A program made the position numbers and the translations under genes. The notes below the pieces were generated by a model. The model ran no database searches. It saw nothing but the letters and a program-made list of their open reading frames with translations, and was not told the origin of the DNA. Shown one piece after another: positions 25,445 through 35,426 of a stretch of 64,000 bases of DNA. Every line of letters begins with the position of its first letter. The stretch's first letter is position 1. Source of the DNA: Clostridiales bacterium (GTDB taxonomy: Bacteria; Bacillota; Clostridia; Peptostreptococcales; Anaerovoracaceae). The stretch is taken from positions 2,136,929 to 2,200,928 of the forward strand of contig CP042469.1 of assembly GCA_015243575.1 (NCBI GenBank), in the 5' to 3' direction.

Positions 25445-27448
25445 TTAATTTCGGTATAGGCAGACCGTTCCTCCCTTTTGCAGCTTTTCACCGGGCTTTG
25501 GATACTGATCAACGACGTTAAAATTGTCATCAAGGGCAATATCACCGGCCGGCGAAACGGTATAGAGAAGGGATGCTTTCCCCAAAATGTCCATCGCATC
25601 GCGGTATGGCATATTGGTGACATCCGGCACGGTTACGTATCCGCTTTCAATCGCCTGCTTTTCTTCCTCATTATATGAGGGTTGTATATTCAAATATCTT
25701 AAGGTTTCTTCTAATACTAATCTGACGCCTGGCGCTGCAGTCTGGCTTCCGAATTTTACGCCTTTCGGATTATCCACGATCATGAGAATTGCGATACGAG
25801 GGTCATCCATTGGAGCCATCCCGATAAAGGATGAGAAGGTTTCCTCGCTGTAGCCGCCTCCTTTGGCTTTGTTTGCTGTTCCGGTTTTACCGCCGATACG
25901 GTAGCCGGGTACCTTCGCAGTAGCTCCGCCGCCCTCATCAACAACCGCTTCCATGATCAAGCTCATTTCATCGGCAGTCTTTTTCGAAACAACCTGGCGT
26001 ACCACCTTTGTCTTAAAGCTCTGAATTACATTGCCGTCGCTATCACGCAGCTCCTTGACAATTCTGGGCTGCATGAGTTTCCCCTCATTCCCCAGCGCTG
26101 ATACTGCTGTAATCAGCTGAATCGGAGTCACAGCAATACCTTGCCCGTAAGACATGGTTGCAAGCCCCACCGGTCCTGCCGATGCCTCATCTTGTAGAAT
26201 CGCATAACCTTCACCCGGATAGTCAATTCCAGTTTTATCTCTGAGCCCGAAAAGCTCCATGTAGTCAAAATACTTTTCATACCCGACCCGCTGTGCAAGC
26301 TGGACGAAAACTGGGTTGCAAGAATTTCCTACAGCCTGCACGAGGTTCTGCGCCCCGTGGGGATTGTAGGATCGCCAGCACCTAAGTTTCTGCCCTGCCA
26401 CAACAATAGACCCTGTGCAGACAAACCTGTCGTCCAGTGAGGTTACCCCTTCTTCTAACGCGATGGCAGTAGTCAGCAGTTTAAAGGTGGAGCCTGGTTC
26501 ATAGGTATCACTGACCAGCGGATTTCTCCACATTGCATTCCAGTATTCCAGCTTCTTTTCATCGGTCAGGCTATCCAAGTATGCAGCGCCTTCTTCTGTG
26601 GGCGGCACTCTCGGGTTATTGGGATCGTAATCAGGAGTTACACCCATAGCTAAAATATCACCGGTCTTCGGATCCATTACAATGCACATGACTCGATCTG
26701 CGGAAGTGTTCGCCTGAACCGTATCAAGTGCTTTTTCCACGTAATGCTGGATCACTTCGTCAATGGTCAGCACAAGGTTAAGTCCGTTTTCAGCCTGAAA
26801 ATATTTTTCTACTCCATAGGACAAGCTGTCGCCATCCCTGTCGGTATTTTTAATCCATCTTCCCGGAATCCCGCTCAAGTACTTGTCATACCTCATTTCG
26901 ATACCCGCAAGACCCCTATTGTCATCCGTTGTGCTTCCCAGTACATGGGCCAAAAACGGTCCCATGGGGTAATATCTTTTTACATCTTCTGCAATTTCAA
27001 TCCCCTTCAGACCCTTCTGCCTGATCTGATCTGCCTTTTCTTTATCAACGTACTTTGCTACTTTCACAAGACTTCGGTTCTGGCTGATGATTTTTAATAC
27101 CTGTTCTTGATCCATTTCCAGAATTTCTGCCAGTGCAGAAGCAGTCTTCTCAAGGTTCTCCTGTGACTTTTCTTCCGTTGCAGCGCTTTTTACTACTCCT
27201 GGTCTCGCCCAGATACTGTTTGTTACAGCGCTGATCGCCAGTTCCTTGCCATTTGTATCGTAAATAATACCTCGCTTGGCAGGAATAGGAACATCTCTCG
27301 TCTGCTGCTCAACGGCCATTTTTGCATAACGTTCACTGGCTACAACCTGAATCCAGCCCACGCGAAAAGCAAGGGCCGTACACATGAGGCACGTTAATAC
27401 AAATACCAATACCAATCGTCTTTTGTTCTTGTTCGTCGTAGGCGACAT
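25445..27448 (-). CDS. division/sporulation class B penicillin-binding protein (FtsI/SpoVD type)
   Basis: A transpeptidase of 667 residues. A membrane anchor (about 11-30) is followed by a PBP dimerisation domain (about 50-210) and a transpeptidase domain with S320-TFK (PGSTFK), SCN at 376-378 and KTGT at 521-524. A single PASTA domain ends the protein (about 605-667: VTVPDVTNMPYRDAMDIL). PASTA tails mark SpoVD and some Firmicute divisional PBPs. It is the partner of the SEDS protein at 18888-20003. The ATG at 27448 has AAGGGAG upstream. Confidence 0.94.
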   Translation of the reverse strand: MSPTTNKNKRRLVLVFVLTCLMCTALAFRVGWIQVVASERYAKMAVEQQTRDVPIPAKRGIIYDTNGKELAISAVTNSIWARPGVVKSAATEEKSQENLEKTASALAEILEMDQEQVLKIISQNRSLVKVAKYVDKEKADQIRQKGLKGIEIAEDVKRYYPMGPFLAHVLGSTTDDNRGLAGIEMRYDKYLSGIPGRWIKNTDRDGDSLSYGVEKYFQAENGLNLVLTIDEVIQHYVEKALDTVQANTSADRVMCIVMDPKTGDILAMGVTPDYDPNNPRVPPTEEGAAYLDSLTDEKKLEYWNAMWRNPLVSDTYEPGSTFKLLTTAIALEEGVTSLDDRFVCTGSIVVAGQKLRCWRSYNPHGAQNLVQAVGNSCNPVFVQLAQRVGYEKYFDYMELFGLRDKTGIDYPGEGYAILQDEASAGPVGLATMSYGQGIAVTPIQLITAVSALGNEGKLMQPRIVKELRDSDGNVIQSFKTKVVRQVVSKKTADEMSLIMEAVVDEGGGATAKVPGYRIGGKTGTANKAKGGGYSEETFSSFIGMAPMDDPRIAILMIVDNPKGVKFGSQTAAPGVRLVLEETLRYLNIQPSYNEEEKQAIESGYVTVPDVTNMPYRDAMDILGKASLLYTVSPAGDIALDDNFNVVDQYPKPGEKLQKGGTVCLYRN

Positions 27449-27552
27449 GTCTGCTTCTCCCTTTCTTGCTCAACATACAAACTTGCTGGACTTACAAAGC
27501 TTGTCGTCCGGGTCTTATGAAAATTACTATTTTGATTAAGACATAAGCCAAA

Positions 27553-27593
27553 AGCCAGATTACATAATCGTTTCATCATGAAGTTATCTGGCT
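27553..27593 (-). other. hairpin between ftsL and the PBP gene
   Basis: AGCCAGAT and ATCTGGCT (8 bp) enclose a smaller TTCAT/ATGAA hairpin; TTTTGG follows on the minus strand. It lies in a 284-bp gap, the largest inside the mur part of the cluster, and could act as a partial terminator or attenuator. The rest of the gap shows nothing clear. Confidence 0.4.
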
Positions 27594-27732
27594 CATCCTT
27601 AACAATATGCAGTTATTTATATCAAACACATCTATTTTGAAATCTGAAGATCCTGTAAGTTTCCTGTAGTTGTCAGTATTCAGCGAATGATCTTATTTAT
27701 TTTCAGTTCATTTTAATTATACAGCTTCAAAA

Positions 27733-28176
27733 TCAATTATATGCCTGTTCCTTGAGTACCAATGCAAAATCCTTGATGGTCTCTTTGTTGGTATCAACGA
27801 AAACCAACTGCTCCGAACCAGGATATTGCATTCCTAGCTCTGCAACGGCTCGCGCTTCAATAATCTGGATATTGGACGCACTTTCTATTTTAACGTTCAG
27901 ATTTTCAATCTCGCCCTGAATCACACTGTTTTCTTTAATCATCGAGTTGATGTTGTATTTAATGCTTGCTGCGTATGCTGTGGCAATAATCAGTCCAACG
28001 CAAAGTACACCTGTGAATACCGTAAGTGACAGCATTCTAAATTTGTCTTTTGCATTGATTCCCGAGCTCTGACTCTTAGATTTTATGGGTTCTTTTTTAA
28101 TTGTCTTTGGCTTCATATCAAGGCCATATTTCTTATAGCTATCTTGATATTCATACCACTTTTCTGCTGCCATCAT
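27733..28176 (-). CDS. ftsL: FtsL-like septum protein
   Basis: A 147-residue bitopic protein. The basic cytoplasmic part (1-47) precedes one membrane helix (about 50-70: LSLTVFTGVLCVGLIIATAYAA) and a short coiled coil (about 72-105), then a conserved-looking IIEARAVAELGMQYP. This layout and the position between rsmH and the PBP gene identify it as FtsL, which joins DivIB and DivIC in the septal complex. Sequence similarity in FtsL is low, so the call rests mainly on context. It starts 6 bp behind rsmH. Confidence 0.85.
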   Translation of the reverse strand: MMAAEKWYEYQDSYKKYGLDMKPKTIKKEPIKSKSQSSGINAKDKFRMLSLTVFTGVLCVGLIIATAYAASIKYNINSMIKENSVIQGEIENLNVKIESASNIQIIEARAVAELGMQYPGSEQLVFVDTNKETIKDFALVLKEQAYN

Positions 28177-28182
28177 AAGAAT

Positions 28183-29124
28183 CTACCTCAATTTCTTTTC
28201 TATTACCCTCAATTTCGCGCTTCGTGCCCGGGGGTTCATCTCTAGTTCCTGCGGCGAGGGAAGAATCGGCTTACCGCTGATTTTCTTTACATCCGGCTTT
28301 TTCCCGCAGGTACAGATGGGGAATTCTTTCGGACAAGTGCATGGATTGACCCTTCGCTGAAATGCTTCCTTGACAATCCTGTCTTCCAGAGAATGGAAGG
28401 TAATGATACAAAGTCTGCCTCCTTCACCCAATACGTCAATGAATTCTGAAGCAGCACGTTCCAGCTGACCAAGCTCGTCATTTACTTCAATCCTGATTGC
28501 CTGAAAGGTTCTTTTCGCAGGATGAGGTCCTTCTCTTCTCGCAGATGCTGGAATTGCAGCTTTAATCACATTTACCAGTTCCCCAGTGGTCCTGATTCTC
28601 TGCTTCTTCCTCTCTTTTACGATGAATTCGCTGATACGCGAAGCCCATCGTTCTTCCCCATATTTTTTAATGAGCTCTGTTAGCTCCTTTTGCTCATATT
28701 CATTTACGACGATGTCTGCAGTCAGTGAGTCATCCCTGCTCATACGCATATCCAATGGGGCATCCTGCATATAGGAGAAACCTCTTTCAGAATTATCCAG
28801 TTGGAAAGATGACACGCCTAAATCCAGAACTGCACCTTGAATTTCGGAAATCCCCTGCTCCTCCAGAATACTTTTGATATTGGAATAGTTGTCACGAACA
28901 TAAATTTTACTGCAGGAATGGCCTTTTAGCCGTTCTTGCGCTGCATTGATTGCATCTTCGTCTCTGTCAATTCCTATAAAAATCCCGTTTTCCCCTAATC
29001 GTTCACAGATACCAGAGGCATGACCGCCTCCTCCAAGGGTACCGTCTACATAGGTTCCTTCCGGGCTGATATTCAAATTTTTAATTGTTTCAGAAAACAG
29101 TACCGAGGTATGTTTGAATTCCAT
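28183..29124 (-). CDS. rsmH: 16S rRNA (cytosine-1402-N4)-methyltransferase RsmH (MraW)
   Basis: A SAM-dependent methyltransferase of 313 residues. Signatures are [30 protein letters not shown] (SAM site), [14 protein letters not shown] and [14 protein letters not shown]. Near the C-terminus are [13 protein letters not shown] and a [16 protein letters not shown] segment, typical of the family. The ATG at 29124 follows AGGTAAATC, 8 bp behind mraZ. Confidence 0.97.
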   Translation of the reverse strand: MEFKHTSVLFSETIKNLNISPEGTYVDGTLGGGGHASGICERLGENGIFIGIDRDEDAINAAQERLKGHSCSKIYVRDNYSNIKSILEEQGISEIQGAVLDLGVSSFQLDNSERGFSYMQDAPLDMRMSRDDSLTADIVVNEYEQKELTELIKKYGEERWASRISEFIVKERKKQRIRTTGELVNVIKAAIPASARREGPHPAKRTFQAIRIEVNDELGQLERAASEFIDVLGEGGRLCIITFHSLEDRIVKEAFQRRVNPCTCPKEFPICTCGKKPDVKKISGKPILPSPQELEMNPRARSAKLRVIEKKLR

Positions 29125-29132
29125 TGATTTAC

Positions 29133-29564
29133 CTATATTCCAAACTCGGCCATCTTATCGGCGATATCGTCAGGTCCGAGGTTGGATCCTTCGTTATAGT
29201 TGTCCCATTCCTGCTTGCTCCAGATTTCGATCTTGCTCAATACGCCTATTGTTACCAATTCTTTGTCTATTTTTGCATGTTCTCTGAGATTTTGCGGAAT
29301 GGTGAGTCTTCCTTGTTTGTCCACTTCGCACTCAACCGCACTGGAAAAAAAATATCTGACGAAAGCTCTTGCGTCTTTATTGGACACGGGGAGGCTGCCC
29401 AGCTTATCTTCAAAGCGGCTCCATTCCTCCATAGGATAGATGTAGAGACAATTGTCCAGCCCCTTGGTCAAAATAAACTTACTGCCAAGTTGATCTCTAA
29501 ATTTCGACGGGACAATGATTCTGCCTTTTGAGTCTATGGAATTTTGATACTCTCCAATAAACAC
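29133..29564 (-). CDS. mraZ: transcriptional regulator MraZ
   Basis: A 143-residue protein with two AbrB-like (SpoVT) halves; [22 protein letters not shown] begins the first, and [17 protein letters not shown] marks the second. The start is a GTG at 29564 with GGAG upstream, which gives the family N-terminus; the open frame to 29633 runs through the operator boxes and is not coding. MraZ represses or tunes its own dcw operon in known species, and tandem boxes lie just upstream here. Confidence 0.93.
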   Translation of the reverse strand: MFIGEYQNSIDSKGRIIVPSKFRDQLGSKFILTKGLDNCLYIYPMEEWSRFEDKLGSLPVSNKDARAFVRYFFSSAVECEVDKQGRLTIPQNLREHAKIDKELVTIGVLSKIEIWSKQEWDNYNEGSNLGPDDIADKMAEFGI

Positions 29565-29575
29565 TTGACAATTCT

Positions 29576-29634
29576 CCACTCTAAGTTTGAATGTAACACC
29601 ACTATACTCCACTTCACTCCACTTTTCAACCACT
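29576..29634 (-). promoter_or_regulatory. MraZ-type operator: repeated AGTGG boxes
   Basis: On the minus strand AGTGG occurs at 29630-29634, 29619-29623, 29609-29613 and 29599-29603, a spacing of 11, 10 and 10 bp, and again at 29576-29580. One-turn spacing of short GTGG-like boxes in front of mraZ is the known pattern for MraZ binding. An A/T-rich -10-like stretch (TATAAAATATATT, about 29655-29672) lies just upstream of the boxes, so bound protein would sit at the transcript start. Confidence 0.7.
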
Positions 29635-31310
<1,676 letters not shown>

Positions 31311-31328
31311 AGTGATAGCTTATAATAA

Positions 31329-31365
31329 AATAATCCAGCGATGAACTTTTCCTCGCTGGATTATT
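31329..31365. terminator. bidirectional terminator
   Basis: A perfect 13-bp stem, AATAATCCAGCGA (31329-31341) with TCGCTGGATTATT (31353-31365), encloses an 11-base loop. T-rich tails follow on both strands. It serves the collagen-like gene (plus) and the sigma-factor operon (minus), whose ends converge here. Confidence 0.85.
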
Positions 31366-31388
31366 CTTATCTTTATTTTGTTTTAGCT

Positions 31389-31697
31389 TCAAAATTGGAT
31401 ATATCCTCTGGCAAAACCTTCTTCCAACAGTAGCTGACCACCCGCCATAACGGCTGCCAGAGCCATCAGTAGAATGATCAAAAAAACTGCCCATCCGTCG
31501 TATATCAGCCGCTCCTGCTTATTGATCAGATATGCCGCAAGAACTTCAAGCCCAAGAAGAATCAATATTGCCGGCCAAAGTTTGAAGATAAAGGGATAGG
31601 AGATAACTGCGGGTTGGAACAGATGCAGGAAAAACAACGCCCCTACAAGAATTAATGTCAGTCCCAGGGTTAAGGTGCCTACCCTCCTACTCCTCAT
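31389..31697 (-). CDS. small membrane protein with LiaI/LiaF-like transmembrane region
   Basis: A 102-residue protein with about three membrane helices (about 8-26, 32-56, 67-88). GLTLILVGALFFLHLF and FKLWPAILILLGLEVL resemble the DUF5668 transmembrane module of LiaI and LiaF proteins, which act in cell-envelope stress. It is the last gene of a four-gene operon led by an ECF sigma factor and overlaps the preceding gene by 11 bp. Function is inferred from that context. Confidence 0.7.
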   Translation of the reverse strand: MRSRRVGTLTLGLTLILVGALFFLHLFQPAVISYPFIFKLWPAILILLGLEVLAAYLINKQERLIYDGWAVFLIILLMALAAVMAGGQLLLEEGFARGYIQF

Positions 31698-32295
31698 CGC
31701 TATCCTCCTGTTCCTTAAAACAAACCGCTTCCCGTTCCGCTCCCCCTGCGTTTCCCTTTATCGGGCTCTCATTTTCTATTTCTCTCTTCTTTCCCATAAT
31801 TAACCCAAATCCAGCCCAAATGATCAGTACCCCAACAACCAGCTGAGGAATCATGCTTCCGAAACTTACAATCAGATTGTAAACTTCCTGAGGCAGCAGA
31901 TTATAAGTCCAAAGCGTATCAAGAATTACATTGTTCCAGATTGCGTAGATTCCAATTATAACCAGAATTGTGCCGATTAGCAGATTCTGCTTTCCAAGAA
32001 TGTTCCAGTTGAATCTTTCCAGTTGTTCCACCGTAAAAAGGAACCGATCTTCCTGGTTGTAGAACTCCGCATCGTCTTGAAAGACCCTATTGATACAATC
32101 AAAAAATGCGTAAAACCATATTACCGGAGCGAGAAATGCAATGGCTCCAATATTGATGAAAGATGCCAAAGCCCACACGATAAAAAACAAACCCATGAAC
32201 GAGACGCCCATCTTCATAAAACCATTGTACATATGCCCTGCTCCTGGCAGAAAAGCGAAGACGATAGTCCAAAACTTACTTCTTTTTGTAATCAA
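31687..32295 (-). CDS. TM2-like multipass membrane protein
   Basis: A 202-residue protein with about five hydrophobic segments. The N-terminal FLPGAGHMYNGFMKMG resembles the TM2 or DUF5683-like signature with its glycine-rich turn. The tail (about 175-202) is acidic and hydrophilic. It starts 1 bp behind the anti-sigma factor and overlaps the LiaI-like gene. No specific function can be assigned; membership in the sigma operon suggests an envelope-stress role. Confidence 0.7.
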   Translation of the reverse strand: MITKRSKFWTIVFAFLPGAGHMYNGFMKMGVSFMGLFFIVWALASFINIGAIAFLAPVIWFYAFFDCINRVFQDDAEFYNQEDRFLFTVEQLERFNWNILGKQNLLIGTILVIIGIYAIWNNVILDTLWTYNLLPQEVYNLIVSFGSMIPQLVVGVLIIWAGFGLIMGKKREIENESPIKGNAGGAEREAVCFKEQEDSDEE

Positions 32296-32296
32296 C

Positions 32297-32752
32297 TTAC
32301 AATACCTCCTTTAAATCGGTCATACCCTTAAAATCAATCAGTCTATCAGAAAAACCTCTGAGGTTTTCCGTAATTCTCTCTACAGCTTTAAAATCTCCAT
32401 GGATGGATTGCCCAAGAGAAACTCCGTAATTCAGTGTCCCAGAGAACAACAGCATGAGGGCAATGCAGGCTGCAATACCTACTCTGAAGCTATAAGCATA
32501 AAGTTCGCATATACCGTTTTTCTTTCCGATGGAGTGTGAAACCCGCTCTATCCCTAAGGTTTCCATAACCTTTCTGCTGAATTCCGGTGGAAGTCGGAGC
32601 AGCTCGTTCTCCTTGTAACGTTCCCCCAGGGCTTCTGCACAGTGCACGCATTCCCCTATATGCGTCAACATTTCAATCACTTCGTCAGAGGCTAATCGTC
32701 CCGCTCTCAAGTCATCAATCCGCTCTGGCGCTAAGTGCTCATTCCTGTTCAT
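32297..32752 (-). CDS. zinc-finger anti-sigma factor
   Basis: A 151-residue protein. The N-terminal domain carries H31-X3-C35-X2-C38 (HIGECVHC), the ZAS motif of zinc-binding anti-sigma factors. One membrane helix follows (about 87-107: GIAACIALMLLFSG), then a short outer segment. The ATG at 32752 overlaps the sigma-factor stop codon (ATGA), so translation is coupled, and AAGGAGGA lies upstream. It should hold the cognate ECF sigma at the membrane until a signal arrives. Confidence 0.85.
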   Translation of the reverse strand: MNRNEHLAPERIDDLRAGRLASDEVIEMLTHIGECVHCAEALGERYKENELLRLPPEFSRKVMETLGIERVSHSIGKKNGICELYAYSFRVGIAACIALMLLFSGTLNYGVSLGQSIHGDFKAVERITENLRGFSDRLIDFKGMTDLKEVL

Positions 32753-33267
32753 CCGAATTCCTCCTTCCATAGTTTGCGCATCATCGATCTTGTTCGATAG
32801 ATCTGCGTCTGAGTGGTTTTAAGGTTTTTTCCTGTCGCTCGTGAAATATCCTGAGCGGTTTTATGTTCGCAAAAGTAGGCTATTGCGATGGATTGATAGG
32901 GTTCTTTCAAGCTCCGGCTCAGATCCAGAACTCGTTTTTCTGTGTCTCGGCTGACAATCACCTCATCCGGCTCAGGTCCTTTGTCTCTTACCAAATCAAA
33001 GGTCTCTCCCGAATTTGGTATACTTCTCCTCGCCGCGCTCTTGAGATAATCTCTGCATTTATTTGAAGCGATCGTCACAAGCCACGCTTTCATGTTGTCT
33101 CCCTGAAACGTATCCAGATGTTTATAAGCCGACAAAAAGGTATCCTGTGCCAAATCCTCCGCTTCAAAGCGATCTCCTGTCATTGAGTTGCAGATGGTGA
33201 AGATCAGCCTGCCATATTGTGCTATAGATGCTTCCAGCATCCTGTTTTTCTTATCTGTTGGGATCAT
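32749..33267 (-). CDS. ECF-type RNA polymerase sigma factor
   Basis: A 172-residue sigma-70 family protein with only regions 2 and 4. Region 2 has RFEAEDLAQDTFLSAYKHLDTF and AWLVTIASNKCRDYL. Region 4 has YQSIAIAYFCEHKTAQDISRATGKNLKTTQTQIYRTRSMMRKLW, a helix-turn-helix for the -35 element. The ATG at 33267 has AGGAGG six bases upstream. It heads an operon with the anti-sigma factor and two membrane proteins. A promoter of ECF type cannot be pinned down, though such factors often drive their own operon. Confidence 0.93.
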   Translation of the reverse strand: MIPTDKKNRMLEASIAQYGRLIFTICNSMTGDRFEAEDLAQDTFLSAYKHLDTFQGDNMKAWLVTIASNKCRDYLKSAARRSIPNSGETFDLVRDKGPEPDEVIVSRDTEKRVLDLSRSLKEPYQSIAIAYFCEHKTAQDISRATGKNLKTTQTQIYRTRSMMRKLWKEEFG

Positions 33268-33455
33268 CCTCACCCTCCTCTCTCAATCCCCATGCGCCGG
33301 GGTCGCTCAAAATGCAGCAATCAATTTCGAATCGATTCGCTTCTTATTTCAGACGCCCCCTTATTTAACCCCTTCTGTCTAATATAACGATGAATTGCGG
33401 GGATTGTCTTCAATTTTTTTGTGGCACTAGAAAAAAAACATCATATAATGTAGCA

Positions 33456-33738
33456 TAGCCTCAGTCTACAAAAGCATACACGGTTTGCAGGGGCACATTT
33501 GCCCACTGCCTGAGTTAGCCTCCCTGCACCATAGACCGATATGCCTTGGGCGTCTTCCTTGTCAGTGAACAAATTTGCCGCCTGTACACTCACCTTGTTA
33601 TAAAGACCTGAACAGATGAAATTGGAACGCTAACAAGGCCGCAGGACGATGCGCTACTGACTGTAACGAGAGGACGAGAACGCAGTTAGCGTTTCAATTT
33701 GACCGTTCAGGCGTGTATTCTTTTGTAGACTGAGGCTA
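33456..33738. mobile_element. 283-bp element with 27-bp terminal inverted repeats (MITE or structured RNA)
   Basis: TAGCCTCAGTCTACAAAAGC (33456-33475) and the next seven bases pair with 33712-33738 at 26 of 27 positions. Both ends are TA, which would fit a TA target duplication of the IS630/Tc1 type. Inside are TGCAGGG/CCCTGCA (33486-33492 and 33521-33527), GGGCA/TGCCC, and a long imperfect hairpin with arms at 33607-33634 and 33686-33711. There is no transposase and no convincing ORF. Around it (33268-33455 and 33739-33931) I see no gene. Confidence 0.6.
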
Positions 33739-33931
33739 ACTGATTGCCTTAATATCCTCATTCTGTTCCCAAATATGCCGTTTGATTCTTCGGGAAACAG
33801 ATCAATACGATCTTCCCATCGAGCATACTCCCGCCGGGCAACAATTTGCTTGCAGATCGGAAATCGCATTACATAGTAAAGTAAATATAGATCATTTGCT
33901 ATGATACAATCATAAAGAGAGGTTATCAGTT

Positions 33932-35290
33932 ATGAAACAACAACGCATATCCGATGCCGGTCTTCTTGCAGCCAGAGATTGTCTGGGTCACACCTGTGGG
34001 ACGAATTTTGACACGGATGACATTGAATTTGCCAGCCAGCAGAACTATTTAACGTACCTCGATAAAGTTTTCTCATTCAATAAGGATACTGCAAGCCCGA
34101 TTCTTTACAATTTGAATACAGGCGGCAGAAACAGCAGAAGATTCAAAACGGAGCTGCTCCTTGACGGTTGCAGCGTCATTCCTTGTACTCTTTCCAGCAA
34201 TGCAGTATTTAACATTGAGAATGCTTTTGTAGTCGTTGAATATTTCAATACAAAACCCCCGGGAAACATCAATGCTTCCCAGGTCACGTTGGATGGCTTT
34301 CCAGTCGATTCCCTGCAATATTCCAATGGCCAGTACACAGCAAGAACCGCAAATGTACTTCCAAGGGTTCAGAAAGAACGCTGCCTTAATGCTGGGCTTC
34401 CCACAAAGGCGTTTTTCCTGATCACCAACGTGGGTCCCTGGGATCTGCGTGCGACTTACGTTTTAGAAGGTACCGTAAATACGAATGGCAGACTCTGCCG
34501 ATTCCGCCTGGAGATTTCCAATGCACCAAACTCCCCCAATACGACGCTCCAGCACAATTGTCCCAGCAACTTCTCAGTACGTAAACTGAGCCTGCCCTGT
34601 GCTATCAATGGCACGGCTCCGGAGATCTTGTTCCAGTTCAGTGCCAAGATCAGCCTCATTAACCCTGAAATTTATGTTACCTGCGGCAGACCTCAGATGA
34701 TGCTCGAAGATGATGAATTTGAAGGGGAAAGACACGGCTGCTGGCCTTGTCCTGATGTAGATCCTTGCAACGAAAACGTTCTGAATGTGGCTCTTGTTAC
34801 CAACGTTGCAGTTGAACCGACCTTATACGTTCAGACCGTACGCAGAACCTTATTCTGCCTCAATGCCTGCGAAGCACTTCAGCCCTGCCAGGGTTCTCTT
34901 GTAGCTGCTGAGATCGAGGAAGATGAAGAAGACTGTGATGATGTAAATCCAAATCCCTGCAGATGCGGACGAGGAGGAAATATCGGCGGAACAGGCTCCT
35001 GCAGACCACCCCGGCCCAACACAGACCGTCTCGGCTGTAATACGCAGCAAATACCTGCAACAGGCGGTGCAGTAACCATTGGTCCCGGAAATTGTAATGA
35101 CTGCGTCTGGGGAAATGACCTTGTACCTTGCCGGTCCTGCGGCGGCAGAGACAGCGTTGCCGGAATCAGTGACTGTCGTGGCGGTGTTGCCGGAATCGGC
35201 AGCGGCTGTGGCAGAGTTGGCGGCGCCAGTGACCGAGGCAAAGTCCGGTCAGCGTTCCAGTTCAACGGAACAAATGGTTGCAGCTGGTAA
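33932..35290 (+). CDS. cysteine-rich protein of unknown function, possibly spore surface
   Basis: I do not recognise the family of this 452-residue protein. It has about 27 cysteines, no signal peptide and no membrane helix. Residues 1 to about 260 look like two beta-rich domains with regularly placed cysteines (ARDCLGHTCG, DGCSVIPC). The middle is acidic (AEIEEDEEDCDD). The C-terminal 110 residues are rich in glycine and cysteine (CRCGRGG, CNDCVW, CRSCGGRD, GSGCGRVGG). Lack of export signals with many cysteines is typical of spore coat or crust proteins, which is inference. AGAGAGG lies upstream of the ATG. It is monocistronic, with a terminator behind it. Confidence 0.75.
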   Translation: MKQQRISDAGLLAARDCLGHTCGTNFDTDDIEFASQQNYLTYLDKVFSFNKDTASPILYNLNTGGRNSRRFKTELLLDGCSVIPCTLSSNAVFNIENAFVVVEYFNTKPPGNINASQVTLDGFPVDSLQYSNGQYTARTANVLPRVQKERCLNAGLPTKAFFLITNVGPWDLRATYVLEGTVNTNGRLCRFRLEISNAPNSPNTTLQHNCPSNFSVRKLSLPCAINGTAPEILFQFSAKISLINPEIYVTCGRPQMMLEDDEFEGERHGCWPCPDVDPCNENVLNVALVTNVAVEPTLYVQTVRRTLFCLNACEALQPCQGSLVAAEIEEDEEDCDDVNPNPCRCGRGGNIGGTGSCRPPRPNTDRLGCNTQQIPATGGAVTIGPGNCNDCVWGNDLVPCRSCGGRDSVAGISDCRGGVAGIGSGCGRVGGASDRGKVRSAFQFNGTNGCSW

Positions 35291-35342
35291 ATTGAACCAT
35301 CACTTGCCCTCTGGATTGAGTGAGCTGGTAAAAGAAAAAATC

Positions 35343-35368
35343 AGGGCAGAAGCCAATCCTTCTGCCCT
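35343..35368. terminator. bidirectional terminator
   Basis: A 10-bp stem AGGGCAGAAG (35343-35352) / CTTCTGCCCT (35359-35368) with a 6-base loop is followed by TTTTTTCTT on the plus strand and by GATTTTTTC on the minus strand. It ends both the cysteine-rich gene and the padR operon. Confidence 0.9.
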
Positions 35369-35426
35369 TTTTTCTTAGCCGAGGTCTGTATCGTCTGTCT
35401 TTCAGGCACAAACACTTACTTTGTTT

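Noticed and set aside
33654-33869. Minus-strand ORF of 71 codons running from unique DNA into the 283-bp element
   Set aside because: It has no ribosome site, no recognisable similarity and its second half is repeat sequence. At most it is the remnant of a gene cut by the element, which cannot be shown.
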